From: Natranaeroarchaeum sp042663585
Lineage (GTDB): Archaea > Halobacteriota > Halobacteria > Halobacteriales > Natronoarchaeaceae
NCBI RefSeq assembly: GCF_042663585.1
Contig: NZ_JBHTAN010000006.1
Coordinates: forward strand, 2,108,001-2,172,000
Reading direction: 5' to 3'
DNA: 64,000 nucleotides
The translations under genes and the position numbers were made by a program. The notes under the pieces were generated by a model. That model saw only the letters and a list, made by a program, of their open reading frames with translations, ran no database searches and was not told the origin of the DNA. The number at the start of each line of letters is the position of its first letter. The first letter of the stretch is position 1. Below, in pieces: positions 25,405 to 34,768 of the stretch.

Positions 25405-27165
25405 TTAGTACAGCTCCCGCGTCTGGTCTGCGATGTCGTCTTCCAGGTCGCTGATGAACTGTTCGTAGTCCTCGGCGACGCCCATCCGGTTCAGCTGCGG
25501 CGCGGCGTCGATGTCCTGGATCTCCTCGACCGGCACTCCGGCGTCAAGCGCGTCGAACGACTCGTCGTTGAACGCCTTGATAGCCTGAAGCATCCGGTAG
25601 GTCTTGTTCGGTTCGCAGTAGGTGTCCACGTCGTGGAACGCGTTCTGCTGGAGCCATGCCTCGCGCAGGTAGCGGGCGACCTCCAGCGTCAACTGCTGGT
25701 CCTCGGGCAGGGCGTCCTTCCCGACGAGCTGGACGATCTCCTGGAGTTCGCCCTCCTCGTCGAGGACGTCGATCGCCCACTGGCGGATCTCCGGATAGTC
25801 CTCCGCGACGTTGTCTCGGTACCACGGATCGAGCTGATCGCGGTACAGCGAGTACGACTCTGTCCAGTTGATCGACGGGAAGTGCCGTCGTTCCGCGAGG
25901 TCGGCGTCGAGCGCCCAGAACGTCTTGACGATCCGCAGGGTGTTCTGGGTGACCGGCTCGGAGAAGTCCCCGCCAGGCGGGCTGACCGCGCCGATGGCGG
26001 AGACCGATCCCTCGGTCCCGTTGATGTTCTCGAAGTAGCCGGCTCGCTCGTAGAACTGTGCGAGGCGAGCGGCGAGGTAGGCCGGATAGCCCTCTTCGCC
26101 GGGCATCTCCTCGAGTCGCGAGGAGATCTCGCGCATGGCCTCGGCCCACCGCGAGGTGGAGTCGGCCATCAGTGCGACGTCGTAGCCCATGTCGCGGAAG
26201 AACTCCGCGATGGTGATTCCCGTGTAGATACAGGACTCACGGGCGGCGACGGGCATGTTCGAGGTGTTCGCGATGAGGCAGGTTCGGCTCATCAGCGGCT
26301 TCCCGGTCTTCGGGTCTTCGAGTTCCGGGAAGTCCTCGATCACTTCGGTCATCTCGTTACCGCGCTCGCCACATCCGACGTAGACGACGATGTCCGCGTC
26401 AGCCCACTTGGCGAGTTGGTGCTGTGTAACGGTCTTCCCGGAACCGAACGGGCCCGGAATCGCGGCTGTCCCGCCTTTCGCGATCGGGAACAGACCGTCG
26501 AGAATGCGCTGTCCGGAGACCAGCGGGGTCTTCGGCGTGCGCTTCTCTTCGGCCGGCCGCTGTTTGCGGACCGGCCACTCCTGGTGCATCTGGATCTCTT
26601 CGCCGTTGTCGACTTCGGCGACCGTCTCCTCGACGGTGAACTGGCCGGCCTCGATGGCGCTGACCTCGCCACCCTCGTAATCGGGGGGCACCATTACCTT
26701 GTGCTCGATACTCTCGGTTTCCGGGACGGTGCCGATGATGTCGTTGGCCTCGACCTCGTCGCCCTCCTCGACGGTCGGGGAGAACTCCCACTGCTTGTCG
26801 AGGTCGATACCGGGTGCGTCGACCCCACGGTCGAGGAACGCTCCCATCTCTCCTTCGAGGACGTCGAGGGGACGCTGGACGCCGTCGTAGATGGAGTCCA
26901 GCATGCCGGGACCGAGATCCACGCTCAGTGGCTCGCCCGTGTTCTCGACGGGTTCGCCGGGTCCGACACCCGACGTCTCCTCGTACACCTGAATCGTCGT
27001 GACGTTGCCTTCGATTTCGATGACCTCGCCCATCAGCCCTTCGTCGCCGACGTAGACGACGTCGTTCATCCGGGCATCAAGGTCGGCCGCCGTCACGACA
27101 GGTCCGCTCACGCTGTCGATGACACCGTCCTCCTGGATAGTGTCCGTATCTGTTGCTTTGCTCAT
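25405..27165 (-). CDS. atpA: A-type ATP synthase subunit A (catalytic)
   Basis: Catalytic subunit that makes ATP from the proton or sodium gradient. The 586-residue protein has the Walker A motif GPFGSGKTVTQHQLAKWADA, the insert domain (PVRKQRPAEEKRTPKTPLVS) and the segments ALMADSTSRWAEAMREISSR and FPSINWTESYSLY. No intein interrupts it. It sits between atpF (3-bp gap) and atpB (2-bp gap). Confidence 0.98.
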   Translation of the reverse strand: MSKATDTDTIQEDGVIDSVSGPVVTAADLDARMNDVVYVGDEGLMGEVIEIEGNVTTIQVYEETSGVGPGEPVENTGEPLSVDLGPGMLDSIYDGVQRPLDVLEGEMGAFLDRGVDAPGIDLDKQWEFSPTVEEGDEVEANDIIGTVPETESIEHKVMVPPDYEGGEVSAIEAGQFTVEETVAEVDNGEEIQMHQEWPVRKQRPAEEKRTPKTPLVSGQRILDGLFPIAKGGTAAIPGPFGSGKTVTQHQLAKWADADIVVYVGCGERGNEMTEVIEDFPELEDPKTGKPLMSRTCLIANTSNMPVAARESCIYTGITIAEFFRDMGYDVALMADSTSRWAEAMREISSRLEEMPGEEGYPAYLAARLAQFYERAGYFENINGTEGSVSAIGAVSPPGGDFSEPVTQNTLRIVKTFWALDADLAERRHFPSINWTESYSLYRDQLDPWYRDNVAEDYPEIRQWAIDVLDEEGELQEIVQLVGKDALPEDQQLTLEVARYLREAWLQQNAFHDVDTYCEPNKTYRMLQAIKAFNDESFDALDAGVPVEEIQDIDAAPQLNRMGVAEDYEQFISDLEDDIADQTRELY

Positions 27166-27168
27166 GAT

Positions 27169-27501
27169 TTAGCTCTCTTCGTCTTCGTCCATCAGATCGA
27201 TACCGATGGCCCGTTTGATCTGTTCGCGCAGTCCGCCACTCCCGGCACCGCCACCGAGCGTAACGACGACGGGTTCGACGCTCGTCTCGACGTCTTGCCG
27301 GACGTTCCGCGAGAGGTGATCGAGGTCGTCGTCGTGCATGACGACGATTCCGATCCCCTCGTCCTCGAGCACTGCGGTAACCGCGTCGTCGAGGTCATCG
27401 TCTTTCTCGTCGTCGGCGACGTTGTGGAACTCACGGACCCCGGCGAGTCGAAAGCCGGTCGTGAACTCGGGACTGCCGACGACTGCTATCTCCTGGCTCA
27501 T
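27169..27501 (-). CDS. atpF: A-type ATP synthase subunit F
   Basis: A 110-residue central-stalk protein. The start MSQEIAVVGSPEFTTGFRLA is the classic AtpF N-terminus, and the C-terminal helix ends with an acidic tail. It binds the rotor shaft and can modulate catalysis. Its start codon overlaps the stop of atpC by 4 bp. Confidence 0.93.
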   Translation of the reverse strand: MSQEIAVVGSPEFTTGFRLAGVREFHNVADDEKDDDLDDAVTAVLEDEGIGIVVMHDDDLDHLSRNVRQDVETSVEPVVVTLGGGAGSGGLREQIKRAIGIDLMDEDEES

Positions 27502-28553
27502 AGTATCACCAGTTCCTCCTCGATCTCCGCTTCGTCGAGTCCGACTTCGCGACCGCGTGCGATCGCACGGATGTTCTCGACTTCCCGCTCTTTGGCGAGA
27601 ATATACGACATCACGGCGGTGATCGACACCGGATAGACAGTCGACAGTCGATCCGTGTACTCCAGCAGTGCCGCGTCGAGCGCGTGCTCGAACTGGATGA
27701 GCGTATCGGCCTCCTCCAGTTCGTCGAGTGCGGTCGACAGGTCCTCACCGTACCTGCTCTCCCGGATATGCGTGATCAACTGGTCGGTGTTCGTCGCCAG
27801 CGATCGAAGATCACTGGGGGTGAACAGCGTTCCACCTTCGATGAAGTACGCCGCCGGATCGAGGTCGGCACCGCTCCGTGCTATCCGAAGCGCGTTCCGC
27901 GCGTTCAGGAAGTCGATCTCCGCCTGCAGGAACTCGACGTACCGGCCGATCGGCCCCTCGTTCCAGCCAGTCGGCAGGTCGTCGAGTAAGTGCGTGTAGA
28001 ACTCCCGGTCGACTGCGTTCTCCAGCGGAACGAGCACGCCGTCGTCCTCGAACTCCTCGAGGGCGTCTGCGAGCGCGTCACCGTACAGCGTCTCGTCGAG
28101 CTGTTCGACCACCGCTTCGATGGTCTCCAGTTCGGAGAGCCGGTCGAGGAACTCGGGCTCGAGTTCGCCCGCCCGGATCAGATCGGACTGGATCGCTTCG
28201 GCCGACGCGTCGGAGTAGACGCCACGGATGACCGTCTTGATGTTCCACGTGTCGTACTTGCGGAGGTACCGGGCGATCAGATCGTTCAGTCGCCCCTCCG
28301 ACCAGTCGAGCATGTCGTGGAAGTGCTTTGCGAGGTTCTGGTTGAGTGCGTACTCGATCAGATCGGTGCCGCTGTAGCGCGCACCGAGGGCGTTGATCTC
28401 CGTCTCGTACTCGGTCTCTTCCATGAACCGCGCGATGCCACCGGGCCCCATTCGGATCAGTTTCCGATAATCCTCATCCGACAGGAGCGCCGCTCGTCGA
28501 GCCCGGACGCGGGCGTTGACGTACTCGGGATTCGATGCACCGATCGAGCTCAT
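27498..28553 (-). CDS. atpC: A-type ATP synthase subunit C
   Basis: The 351-residue subunit couples the central stalk to the membrane ring. It has three similar helical repeats typical of V/A-type d/C subunits (for example NPEYVNARVRARRAALLSDE and LTVYPVSITAV-like STVYPVSITAVMSYILAKER at the end). It overlaps atpE by 4 bp and atpF by 4 bp, indicating translational coupling. Confidence 0.93.
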   Translation of the reverse strand: MSSIGASNPEYVNARVRARRAALLSDEDYRKLIRMGPGGIARFMEETEYETEINALGARYSGTDLIEYALNQNLAKHFHDMLDWSEGRLNDLIARYLRKYDTWNIKTVIRGVYSDASAEAIQSDLIRAGELEPEFLDRLSELETIEAVVEQLDETLYGDALADALEEFEDDGVLVPLENAVDREFYTHLLDDLPTGWNEGPIGRYVEFLQAEIDFLNARNALRIARSGADLDPAAYFIEGGTLFTPSDLRSLATNTDQLITHIRESRYGEDLSTALDELEEADTLIQFEHALDAALLEYTDRLSTVYPVSITAVMSYILAKEREVENIRAIARGREVGLDEAEIEEELVIL

Positions 28554-29131
28554 TGGTCGAACAACCGTGCGCTGATGTCTCGAAGGTTGTCCTCCCAGAC
28601 GTCCTCCAGCACGGAATCGAAGGTGTTGTTCACGCGGATGTTCGACGTGTCACTCTCGAGGACGACGCCGCCGAGACAGTCCTGCTCGCCTGCGAACTCG
28701 AAGCCGTCGTACTCTTCGAGGATCGATTCGAGCAGTTCCTTGTCGTCGGCACGGCCGTATACCTCGACGTCCGCTCCGTCGTCGAACTCGACCGCGGCCG
28801 CATCGAGCAGTGCCGTCGTCAGCTCTTTGCGGGTCTCCTCGTCGAGGGTGGCGAGTTCTTCTTCGACCTGATCGTAGACGGATTCGAGCGTATCTCGGCG
28901 GGCTTCGAGGCGCTGCTGCTTTGCTTCGAGCTTCGCACTGGAAAGACGCTGTTCCTGTTCCTGTTCGATCTGTTTTTCGACCTCCGCTTCGGCTTCGGCG
29001 ATGAGCTCCTCTCGCTCCGCCTCGGCCTCGGCGACGATCTCGTCGGCGCGCTCTTCGGCGTCGGAGTTGATCTCCTCCGCACGCGCGCGGGCTTCGTCTC
29101 GTATGTCCTCAACTACCGTTTCTAAACTCAT
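28550..29131 (-). CDS. atpE: A-type ATP synthase subunit E
   Basis: A 193-residue peripheral-stalk subunit. The N-terminal 90 residues form a long charged coiled coil (ARARAEEINSDAEERADEIV) that pairs with subunit H. The C-terminal part (YDGFEFAGEQDCLGGVVLES and RVNNTFDSVLEDVWEDNLRD) is the globular head that attaches to the A/B hexamer. Confidence 0.94.
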   Translation of the reverse strand: MSLETVVEDIRDEARARAEEINSDAEERADEIVAEAEAEREELIAEAEAEVEKQIEQEQEQRLSSAKLEAKQQRLEARRDTLESVYDQVEEELATLDEETRKELTTALLDAAAVEFDDGADVEVYGRADDKELLESILEEYDGFEFAGEQDCLGGVVLESDTSNIRVNNTFDSVLEDVWEDNLRDISARLFDQ

Positions 29132-29158
29132 GGTTGTAAATAGAGGTTGGTCGGGGCT

Positions 29159-29455
29159 CTACTGCACCAGTACCAGGATGAAGACGACGAGCGCGAAGAT
29201 CACGAGCGTCTCCGGTAGTACTGTCAGAACCAGCGACCTACCGAACAGGTCTTCGTCCTCGGCGATAGCGCCGACTGCAGCGGATCCGATACCTCGTTCC
29301 GCATATCCGGAGCCCAGTGCCGCGAGACCAACAGCGATGCCGGCCGCTGCCAGCGCGTAGCCATTGCCCAGGTTCTGTGCCGCTTCGGGGCTCATCGCGT
29401 TCGTGTTCAGGAACGTTGCCGTCTCAGCCAGTGTCGTAAGTAGTGCAGCTTCCAT
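29159..29455 (-). CDS. atpK: A-type ATP synthase subunit K (rotor ring)
   Basis: The 98-residue membrane-ring proteolipid has two hydrophobic hairpin helices: YALAAAGIAVGLAALGSGYA and VLTVLPETLVIFALVVFILV. The ion-binding glutamate is in the second helix (LPETLVIF). It lies between atpI and atpE. Confidence 0.95.
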   Translation of the reverse strand: MEAALLTTLAETATFLNTNAMSPEAAQNLGNGYALAAAGIAVGLAALGSGYAERGIGSAAVGAIAEDEDLFGRSLVLTVLPETLVIFALVVFILVLVQ

Positions 29456-29463
29456 GTTTGTAA

Positions 29464-31674
29464 TCAGTCTTGAGTTGTGTGACTTCGATCGTAACCGAAC
29501 GGTTGATATTTCTCCCCGCCGCCTTCATAAAACTTCTGAAAGAACTCGACATACTCGAGACGGACCATCTGGATACCTGCGGACGTGATACCGAGCAGCA
29601 GGACAAAGATGTGTCCGATTACAAACACGAGTATGGCGATCGGCAGGAGTAGGGCAAACGGCACTGCATCGATGTGAAGCAGTCCCGCGAACTGTGCATC
29701 CATCGCGGCGATATCCTGCGTCGGCAGACCGAATACGGTGTGGCCCTCGGCGTCGACGTACTCACCGAAGACAAGCAGGTTGACCACGAAGGCCATCCCG
29801 GCTTTGGCGAGCAACACTGCGGGAATCCGCAGGAACGAGAGGGTGTGACCGAAGATGTAGGCGGGCGTCTCGATCAGCCCGATACCACCCTCGCCGATAC
29901 CGATACCGACGAGTCCGACGACGAACAGTCCCAGACCGATGAGACCGACCGTCTCCGGAAAGCCACTGAACGTAAGGAACCCAGCGATATCTCCGTTGTT
30001 GAGCGCCGCCTCCGGACCGACGATGAAGCCGGGCTTTCCGGACGCGAGGTGCTGGGAGAAGACCCAGACGAAAAAGCCGTTGAGTGCGACGACCCACGAG
30101 AGGTTCTCGAGGCCCGATTCGACTACGCCGTGCTGGAGGTCGTTAACGAAGCCGACGATCCAGCCCAGGCTCAGCATCGCGATGCCGAACAGCACGGCAG
30201 CGACGAGCCAGAAGTTGACGAAGTCCGGCGACGCGATCCCTTTCGATATCACGCCTGCGAACGGCAGGTGGATCCCCAGTTCGTACATGTGGATCCCGAA
30301 CAGTTCGTCGTACAGATAGCCGAACATAGTCGTGAAGACACCACACCACAGAGCGATGGCACCCATCGCCTGCAGCCCTACGGACTCGGACCGGTACAGT
30401 GCGACCCCGAGCGCCAAATAGAGCAGTCCGTACGCGATGTCACCGATCATAAACCCGAACGCGAAGGGGAACGAGAGGAACACGATCAACGTCGGATCGA
30501 TCTCGCTGTACTTCGGTCGGTTGACCGTGTTGACGATCATCTGGAACGGCTCCGCGATGTCGGGGTTGTCCTGCACGACCGGCGGGGAGTCGTCCATCAT
30601 CGTCGCGCCGCCGTTAGCACCGACGGGCTGTCCGCCATCCGTCGCGGCTTTCGGCGGTTCCTCTTCCTCGGCGGGCGATTGCTCCTCGCTCGCCGACTCT
30701 TCGGGTTCCACGGCTTCGGCGTGCGTTGCGTGACCCTGTTCGTTGTAGTCCGCACGAACGAGCTCTTCGACCTCCAGTCGGTTGCCGACCGCATCTTGGA
30801 GTTCAGTCTCGAACTCGTCGTATCGCTCCGTTGGAATCCAGCCTTCGGCGATAAACGCCCGCTTCGACGTCGCAAACTGCAGGGGCGCTTCCGAACGCTG
30901 GACATCGATCGAGAGCTTCTCTTCGGCCGCCAGCAGGAAGCCCCCGACTTCCTCTTTGAGCTCTGCGAGTTCCGCTTCGATCTGCTCGCGCTGATCCTGT
31001 AGCTCGCCTTTGCGCTCGCGAAGTTCCGCGAGGAACGTTTCGGGCGCTCGGTCGCTGTCAGGCACCTCTAGTGCGGCGAACTCGATACCGACGAGCGCGT
31101 CTTCGAGTGCGCCCTCGGCGTCGTCGACCGGGTACACGAACACCGCGACGACCTCGTCGCCGGTGAACGTCTCGTACGCGTCGACGGTCTCTTCGTCCTC
31201 CAGTGCCGCTTCGATCTCCTCGACGTCGCCGTGACCGACCCGCACTTCGAGCGAGTCGTAGCCACGAAGGAGATCGAGATCGATTCCGAGATCGACGAAT
31301 GGCTCGATCGATTCGATCCGTTCGTTGACCTGCCGCAGCTCGTCCCGAATCTCGTCACGTCGGTCGTCGAGCTCGTTCACTTCGGTCTGGATCCCGTCGA
31401 GTTCGTCGTCGATCTCTTCCTGTGAGACGATCCGGCTCGGGCCGGCTTCGTCGTCGTCGAGGTCGAGGATGCTCTCCAGCGCGCGAACCGTCACGAGTTT
31501 TTCCGACGCGTCCTCGGAGCCTTCGATCGGATCGCCGTGCTCGAAGCCGTCCCAAGAGCCGTCGTAGTCACTCAGGTGCACCAGATTCATCCCGTGGACG
31601 GTCTCGATGACCGGCTCCATCACGGTCCGGGAGCCTGCCACCGACACCTTGCTCATCTGCTCAGGTCTGAGCAT
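29464..31674 (-). CDS. atpI: A-type ATP synthase subunit I
   Basis: The 736-residue stator subunit carries the ion half-channels. Its N-terminal soluble half contains the coiled-coil EEIDDELDGIQTEVNELDDR and a repeated hairpin fold. From about residue 390 it has seven or eight membrane helices (FLSFPFAFGFMIGDIAYGLL; FLRIPAVLLAKAGMAFVVNL). I chose MLRPEQMSKVSVAGSRTV, the standard haloarchaeal start, at 31674. This overlaps the end of atpH by 14 bp. An acidic linker rich in Glu and Pro lies at about residues 320-370. Confidence 0.94.
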   Translation of the reverse strand: MLRPEQMSKVSVAGSRTVMEPVIETVHGMNLVHLSDYDGSWDGFEHGDPIEGSEDASEKLVTVRALESILDLDDDEAGPSRIVSQEEIDDELDGIQTEVNELDDRRDEIRDELRQVNERIESIEPFVDLGIDLDLLRGYDSLEVRVGHGDVEEIEAALEDEETVDAYETFTGDEVVAVFVYPVDDAEGALEDALVGIEFAALEVPDSDRAPETFLAELRERKGELQDQREQIEAELAELKEEVGGFLLAAEEKLSIDVQRSEAPLQFATSKRAFIAEGWIPTERYDEFETELQDAVGNRLEVEELVRADYNEQGHATHAEAVEPEESASEEQSPAEEEEPPKAATDGGQPVGANGGATMMDDSPPVVQDNPDIAEPFQMIVNTVNRPKYSEIDPTLIVFLSFPFAFGFMIGDIAYGLLYLALGVALYRSESVGLQAMGAIALWCGVFTTMFGYLYDELFGIHMYELGIHLPFAGVISKGIASPDFVNFWLVAAVLFGIAMLSLGWIVGFVNDLQHGVVESGLENLSWVVALNGFFVWVFSQHLASGKPGFIVGPEAALNNGDIAGFLTFSGFPETVGLIGLGLFVVGLVGIGIGEGGIGLIETPAYIFGHTLSFLRIPAVLLAKAGMAFVVNLLVFGEYVDAEGHTVFGLPTQDIAAMDAQFAGLLHIDAVPFALLLPIAILVFVIGHIFVLLLGITSAGIQMVRLEYVEFFQKFYEGGGEKYQPFGYDRSHTTQD

Positions 31675-31993
31675 GCACCGCCTCCTCGAAGATATCGAGG
31701 ACGAACTCGACAGCGTCGTCTTCGCGCTCGCTTGCGTCTTCTGCGAGCGCCTCACGCTGCTGGCGTCCCTCTTCGAGGATCGCCTCCCGTTCGTCCTCTA
31801 TCTCTTCGCGGGCCTCCGCGAGTCGCTGTTCTTTCAACTCTCGTGCCTCGGCCTCCGCCTCCGCGCGGATCTCCTCGGCACGCTCACGGGCTTCGGCGAT
31901 ACGGTCGTCCCGCTCCGCCTCGGCCTCCGCAACGATCTCGTCAGCTTCGTCTTCCGCCGTCTGAATTTGGTCAAGGACCTCTGGCCTCGGCAT
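31661..31993 (-). CDS. atpH: A-type ATP synthase subunit H
   Basis: The 110-residue peripheral-stalk protein is nearly all coiled coil, beginning MPRPEVLDQIQTAEDEADEI and dominated by Glu/Ala heptads. It pairs with subunit E. The ATG at 31993 is favoured because a TATA-like box lies about 36 nt upstream and because the sequence before it is unrelated. This is the first gene of the operon atpH-I-K-E-C-F-A-B. Confidence 0.9.
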   Translation of the reverse strand: MPRPEVLDQIQTAEDEADEIVAEAEAERDDRIAEARERAEEIRAEAEAEARELKEQRLAEAREEIEDEREAILEEGRQQREALAEDASEREDDAVEFVLDIFEEAVHAQT

Positions 31994-32024
31994 ATCTTTT
32001 GGCAGGCGGATAATTGCGAATGGG

Positions 32025-32033
32025 CGTATAAGG
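32025..32033 (-). promoter_or_regulatory. TATA-like box for the ATP synthase operon
   Basis: The minus strand reads CCTTATACG, about 36 nt before the atpH start codon. This fits a short or absent leader. A small hairpin CCCGC/GCGGG lies just upstream near 32051-32067. Confidence 0.5.
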
Positions 32034-32157
32034 TAGTTGCGAAACAGCGCCCGCTCATTTTGCGGGGGTTTAAGATCCAACCCGGTTGGAAAGCGGTCTG
32101 GCGCGTCGTACCATCGAACGGTCAGGATTATGATCACCCAGTCCTAACGGCGTAGCA

Positions 32158-32784
32158 ATGGGCGTTCTCGAAAATAAACGACGCGCACGGGTGTTCTACA
32201 AGTATCTCTCGCAGGTGTACGATCAGATTAACCCGTTCATCTGGAACGAGGCCATGCGAACCGAAGCGATCGCTCTGCTCGACATCGACGAGGACGACCG
32301 CGTCCTCGACGTCGGTTCCGGTACCGGCTTTGCCACCGAAGGATTGCTCGAAAAGACCGAGAACGTACACGGACTCGACCAGAGCGTCCACCAGATGGAG
32401 AAAGCGTGGGCCAAACTCGGCAAGCACGACCCAGTCAAGTTCGCGCGTGGGGACGCGGAGCGACTGCCCTACCGGACGAATAGCTTCGACGTCCTCTGGT
32501 CGTCGGGATCGATCGAATACTGGCCGAACCCGGTCAACGCGCTTCGGGAGTTTCGGCGTGTCGTCAAGCCCGGCGGGCAGGTGCTCGTCGTCGGCCCGAA
32601 CAACCCGCGAAACTCGGTCATGCAGCGGGTTGCGGACGCGATCATGCTGTTCTACGACGACGAGGAGGCGGACCGGATGTTCGAACAGGCGGGCTACGAG
32701 GAGTTCGACCACTACCTGATGGGCCCCTCCCACAAGCCCGACATCGCCATCACGACGGTTGCGACGGTTCCCGAGGACATCTAG
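32158..32784 (+). CDS. SAM-dependent methyltransferase (quinone-methyltransferase-like)
   Basis: A 208-residue class I methyltransferase. Motif I is VLDVGSGTGFATEGLLEKTE, motif II is DVLWSSGSIEYWPNPVNALR, and motif III is VVKPGGQVLVVGP. The N-terminal KRRARVFYKYLSQVYDQINP and the C-terminal MGPSHKPDIAITT resemble plant MPBQ/MSBQ (VTE3-type) methyltransferases. A role in menaquinone methylation is therefore plausible, but the substrate is not shown. It is divergent from the ATP synthase operon. Confidence 0.8.
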   Translation: MGVLENKRRARVFYKYLSQVYDQINPFIWNEAMRTEAIALLDIDEDDRVLDVGSGTGFATEGLLEKTENVHGLDQSVHQMEKAWAKLGKHDPVKFARGDAERLPYRTNSFDVLWSSGSIEYWPNPVNALREFRRVVKPGGQVLVVGPNNPRNSVMQRVADAIMLFYDDEEADRMFEQAGYEEFDHYLMGPSHKPDIAITTVATVPEDI

Positions 32785-32793
32785 ACGGGCCGT

Positions 32794-33282
32794 TTAGCGG
32801 GCAGTTACAGTTTTCTCAGCGAGGACGTGCTCGTCGTAAACGATAGTTACGCTGACCGACTCGCCGGCGGCAAGCCCACCCGGTGTGTTCGTCGACGCGA
32901 TCCGAAGGGAACCGGTCTCTCCTGCGGTCCAGTCGTCGTCCATCCCGGAGTTGAACGGACCGGTCGGTCCGGGGGCGAAGCCGTCTGCCGAAAAGAACGG
33001 GACTGGTGGCTGTTCGTCCAGTTCAGTCCCCTCGACAGCGATCCGTACCGATAGTTCGGACGGTTCGAGCGCGTCACCGCGCGCATGTCGGACCCTGATC
33101 GTATCCGAGTCGGCGTCGGCCGTCACGTCGAGCACCGTTGTCGGCGGTGGCTCAGGCTCTTCAACGGCGAGCAGGCCACCGGCGGCTACCCCGGCGATCA
33201 CGACGGTGAGTCCGACCAGAAGGACGACGCCGATGACTGGCGTGAGTGCTCTATCCGTCGGCACGTCCCCGTGCGTCCTCAT
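32794..33282 (-). CDS. Type IV pilin-like secreted protein
   Basis: A 162-residue protein with the archaeal pilin N-terminal domain: a short charged leader followed by DRALTPVIGVVLLVGLTVVI, the hydrophobic stretch that both anchors and polymerises pilins (DUF1628/Pilin_N). PibD-type processing before the hydrophobic stretch is expected. The rest is a beta-rich ectodomain. A TATA-like GCGTATAAAT at 33305-33314 lies about 28 nt upstream. A structural or adhesive role is likely; no partner pilus genes are here. Confidence 0.82.
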   Translation of the reverse strand: MRTHGDVPTDRALTPVIGVVLLVGLTVVIAGVAAGGLLAVEEPEPPPTTVLDVTADADSDTIRVRHARGDALEPSELSVRIAVEGTELDEQPPVPFFSADGFAPGPTGPFNSGMDDDWTAGETGSLRIASTNTPGGLAAGESVSVTIVYDEHVLAEKTVTAR

Positions 33283-33377
33283 ACCCTGCCATCGCCGCGT
33301 ACTGGCGTATAAATCTGTAGACCGGTATTGGGGAAGTATAGATCGCTATCAGGAACTGTCGGTGGTTTTCAGAGACG

Positions 33378-34601
33378 CTACTCCCGGACCGTGATCGAAA
33401 CCTCGCCCGCGTCCGTGGTCGCCGTCACCTCGACGTCATCTTCGGGCGCAAGCAGCCAGGCAGTGCCGTCCTCGTCCGTCTCGACCGACTGCTGACCGGC
33501 GACTGAGACCGTCGCGTCGACGGGTTCCTCGGAGTCGGGACCGGTCACCGATACCCAGACCGGGCCGCCCCCGGAGACGCGGTGACTAGAGACCGTTGCG
33601 TTCTCGTTCGACCGACTGACCGTTGCGGTCGTCGAGAGCGAGTCGACGGTAAGCGTGTGATACTCCATGACGACTTCCTGGGTACTAAAGTCGATATGCG
33701 ACGTCGACTCGCCGCGGGGATGATCCAGACTGAGAGCGATCAGCCTGTCGTAGCCGCTGATCCCGAGGCCGAAGAGGTTCGAGTAGATCCACGGGTATAG
33801 CTCCGGGCCGCGGTCGTCGAGTTCAGTCAGACTTTCGAAAGTCGGCGGTTCGTCGGGCGCGAACTGATCGAACTGCACGCCCTCACGGACGTAGATCCGA
33901 TCGTCGGCGTCCGAACTCGACTCGTCGAGGGTGCTCAGGACCAGCGCGTTCTCGGCCGCGGAGATCTGTATCGGGCCCGCACGCTCGGCGGTACCGTAGG
34001 TCGCTTCCAGCAGTTGGGTTCGGATCGGGCTATCGAACCGGCTCAGATCGCCCTTGATATTGCGGACACTCACCGTCACCTCGGGATCGGTCTCGGCGAG
34101 TTCGTCGACTGTATCAGCCGCGGACCGGAGCGTCCGGGCCTCCTTGCTCACCTCCGCAATGCCACGGAGGAGGGTGCTGTCGTCCATCTCGCCGTTGCTG
34201 TACGCTGCTGCAAGCACCGCTTCCCGCTCGTGAAGCGCTACTGTCCGGTCTTTGATCTCGTCGAGGTGTTCATTGAGGACCGCTTGCCGTTGTTCGGGCG
34301 ACTCCGCGTTCTCGAAGGCGCGTTCGACGGTCCCCAGTTGGATCTGCGTTCGGAACTCCGTATCACCCATAGCGAGAGCGCTCCCAAGGTCAGCACCGTG
34401 CTCGGCAGAGCCAGCCCTGGCGTCGCTCCCGGTCGTAATCCACGTGATACCTTCGTGGTCCGTGACCTCGGTCTGGGAGAGCGAGGCGGTGGCGACGTCG
34501 TCCGGACCGGACGTTGGTGGGCCGACGCCACCGACGACGGCCGTCATCGGTGCGGAGGCGACGAGGAGGGCGACGAGCAGTGTCGCGAGGATGCGCGTCA
34601 T
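33378..34601 (-). CDS. Exported haloarchaeal protein of unknown function
   Basis: A 407-residue protein with a signal peptide (residues 1-25, TRILATLLVALLVASAPMTA). The middle holds a helical region rich in charge (EQRQAVLNEHLDEIKDRTVA), and the C-terminal 75 residues look like a small carboxypeptidase-regulatory-like beta domain (VDATVSVAGQQSVETDEDGT and VEVTATTDAGEVSITVRE). It probably lies outside the membrane. It is divergent from the membrane-anchored wHTH gene with a shared 167-bp region, so the two may be functionally linked. Similarity to DUF7096-type proteins is suspected only. Confidence 0.65.
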   Translation of the reverse strand: MTRILATLLVALLVASAPMTAVVGGVGPPTSGPDDVATASLSQTEVTDHEGITWITTGSDARAGSAEHGADLGSALAMGDTEFRTQIQLGTVERAFENAESPEQRQAVLNEHLDEIKDRTVALHEREAVLAAAYSNGEMDDSTLLRGIAEVSKEARTLRSAADTVDELAETDPEVTVSVRNIKGDLSRFDSPIRTQLLEATYGTAERAGPIQISAAENALVLSTLDESSSDADDRIYVREGVQFDQFAPDEPPTFESLTELDDRGPELYPWIYSNLFGLGISGYDRLIALSLDHPRGESTSHIDFSTQEVVMEYHTLTVDSLSTTATVSRSNENATVSSHRVSGGGPVWVSVTGPDSEEPVDATVSVAGQQSVETDEDGTAWLLAPEDDVEVTATTDAGEVSITVRE

Positions 34602-34622
34602 TACCGTAGATGTAAGCGTCTG

Positions 34623-34633
34623 CTATATAAAAG
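34623..34633 (-). promoter_or_regulatory. TATA-like box for the exported protein gene
   Basis: The minus strand reads CTTTTATATAG, about 27 nt before the ATG at 34601. A second box for the divergent gene is GTTTTATCT at 34721-34729. Confidence 0.55.
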
Positions 34634-34768
34634 TTCGCGGATCCCTCCGATTAGTCTCCCAGCGGCACTCTGGATGAAACACCACGAGCAGGCGCGAGAT
34701 AATTCATAACCAGTAGAGACGTTTTATCTATGGAAAGCGTTTTCTACCGGGAGATAACACGAGTCTAT

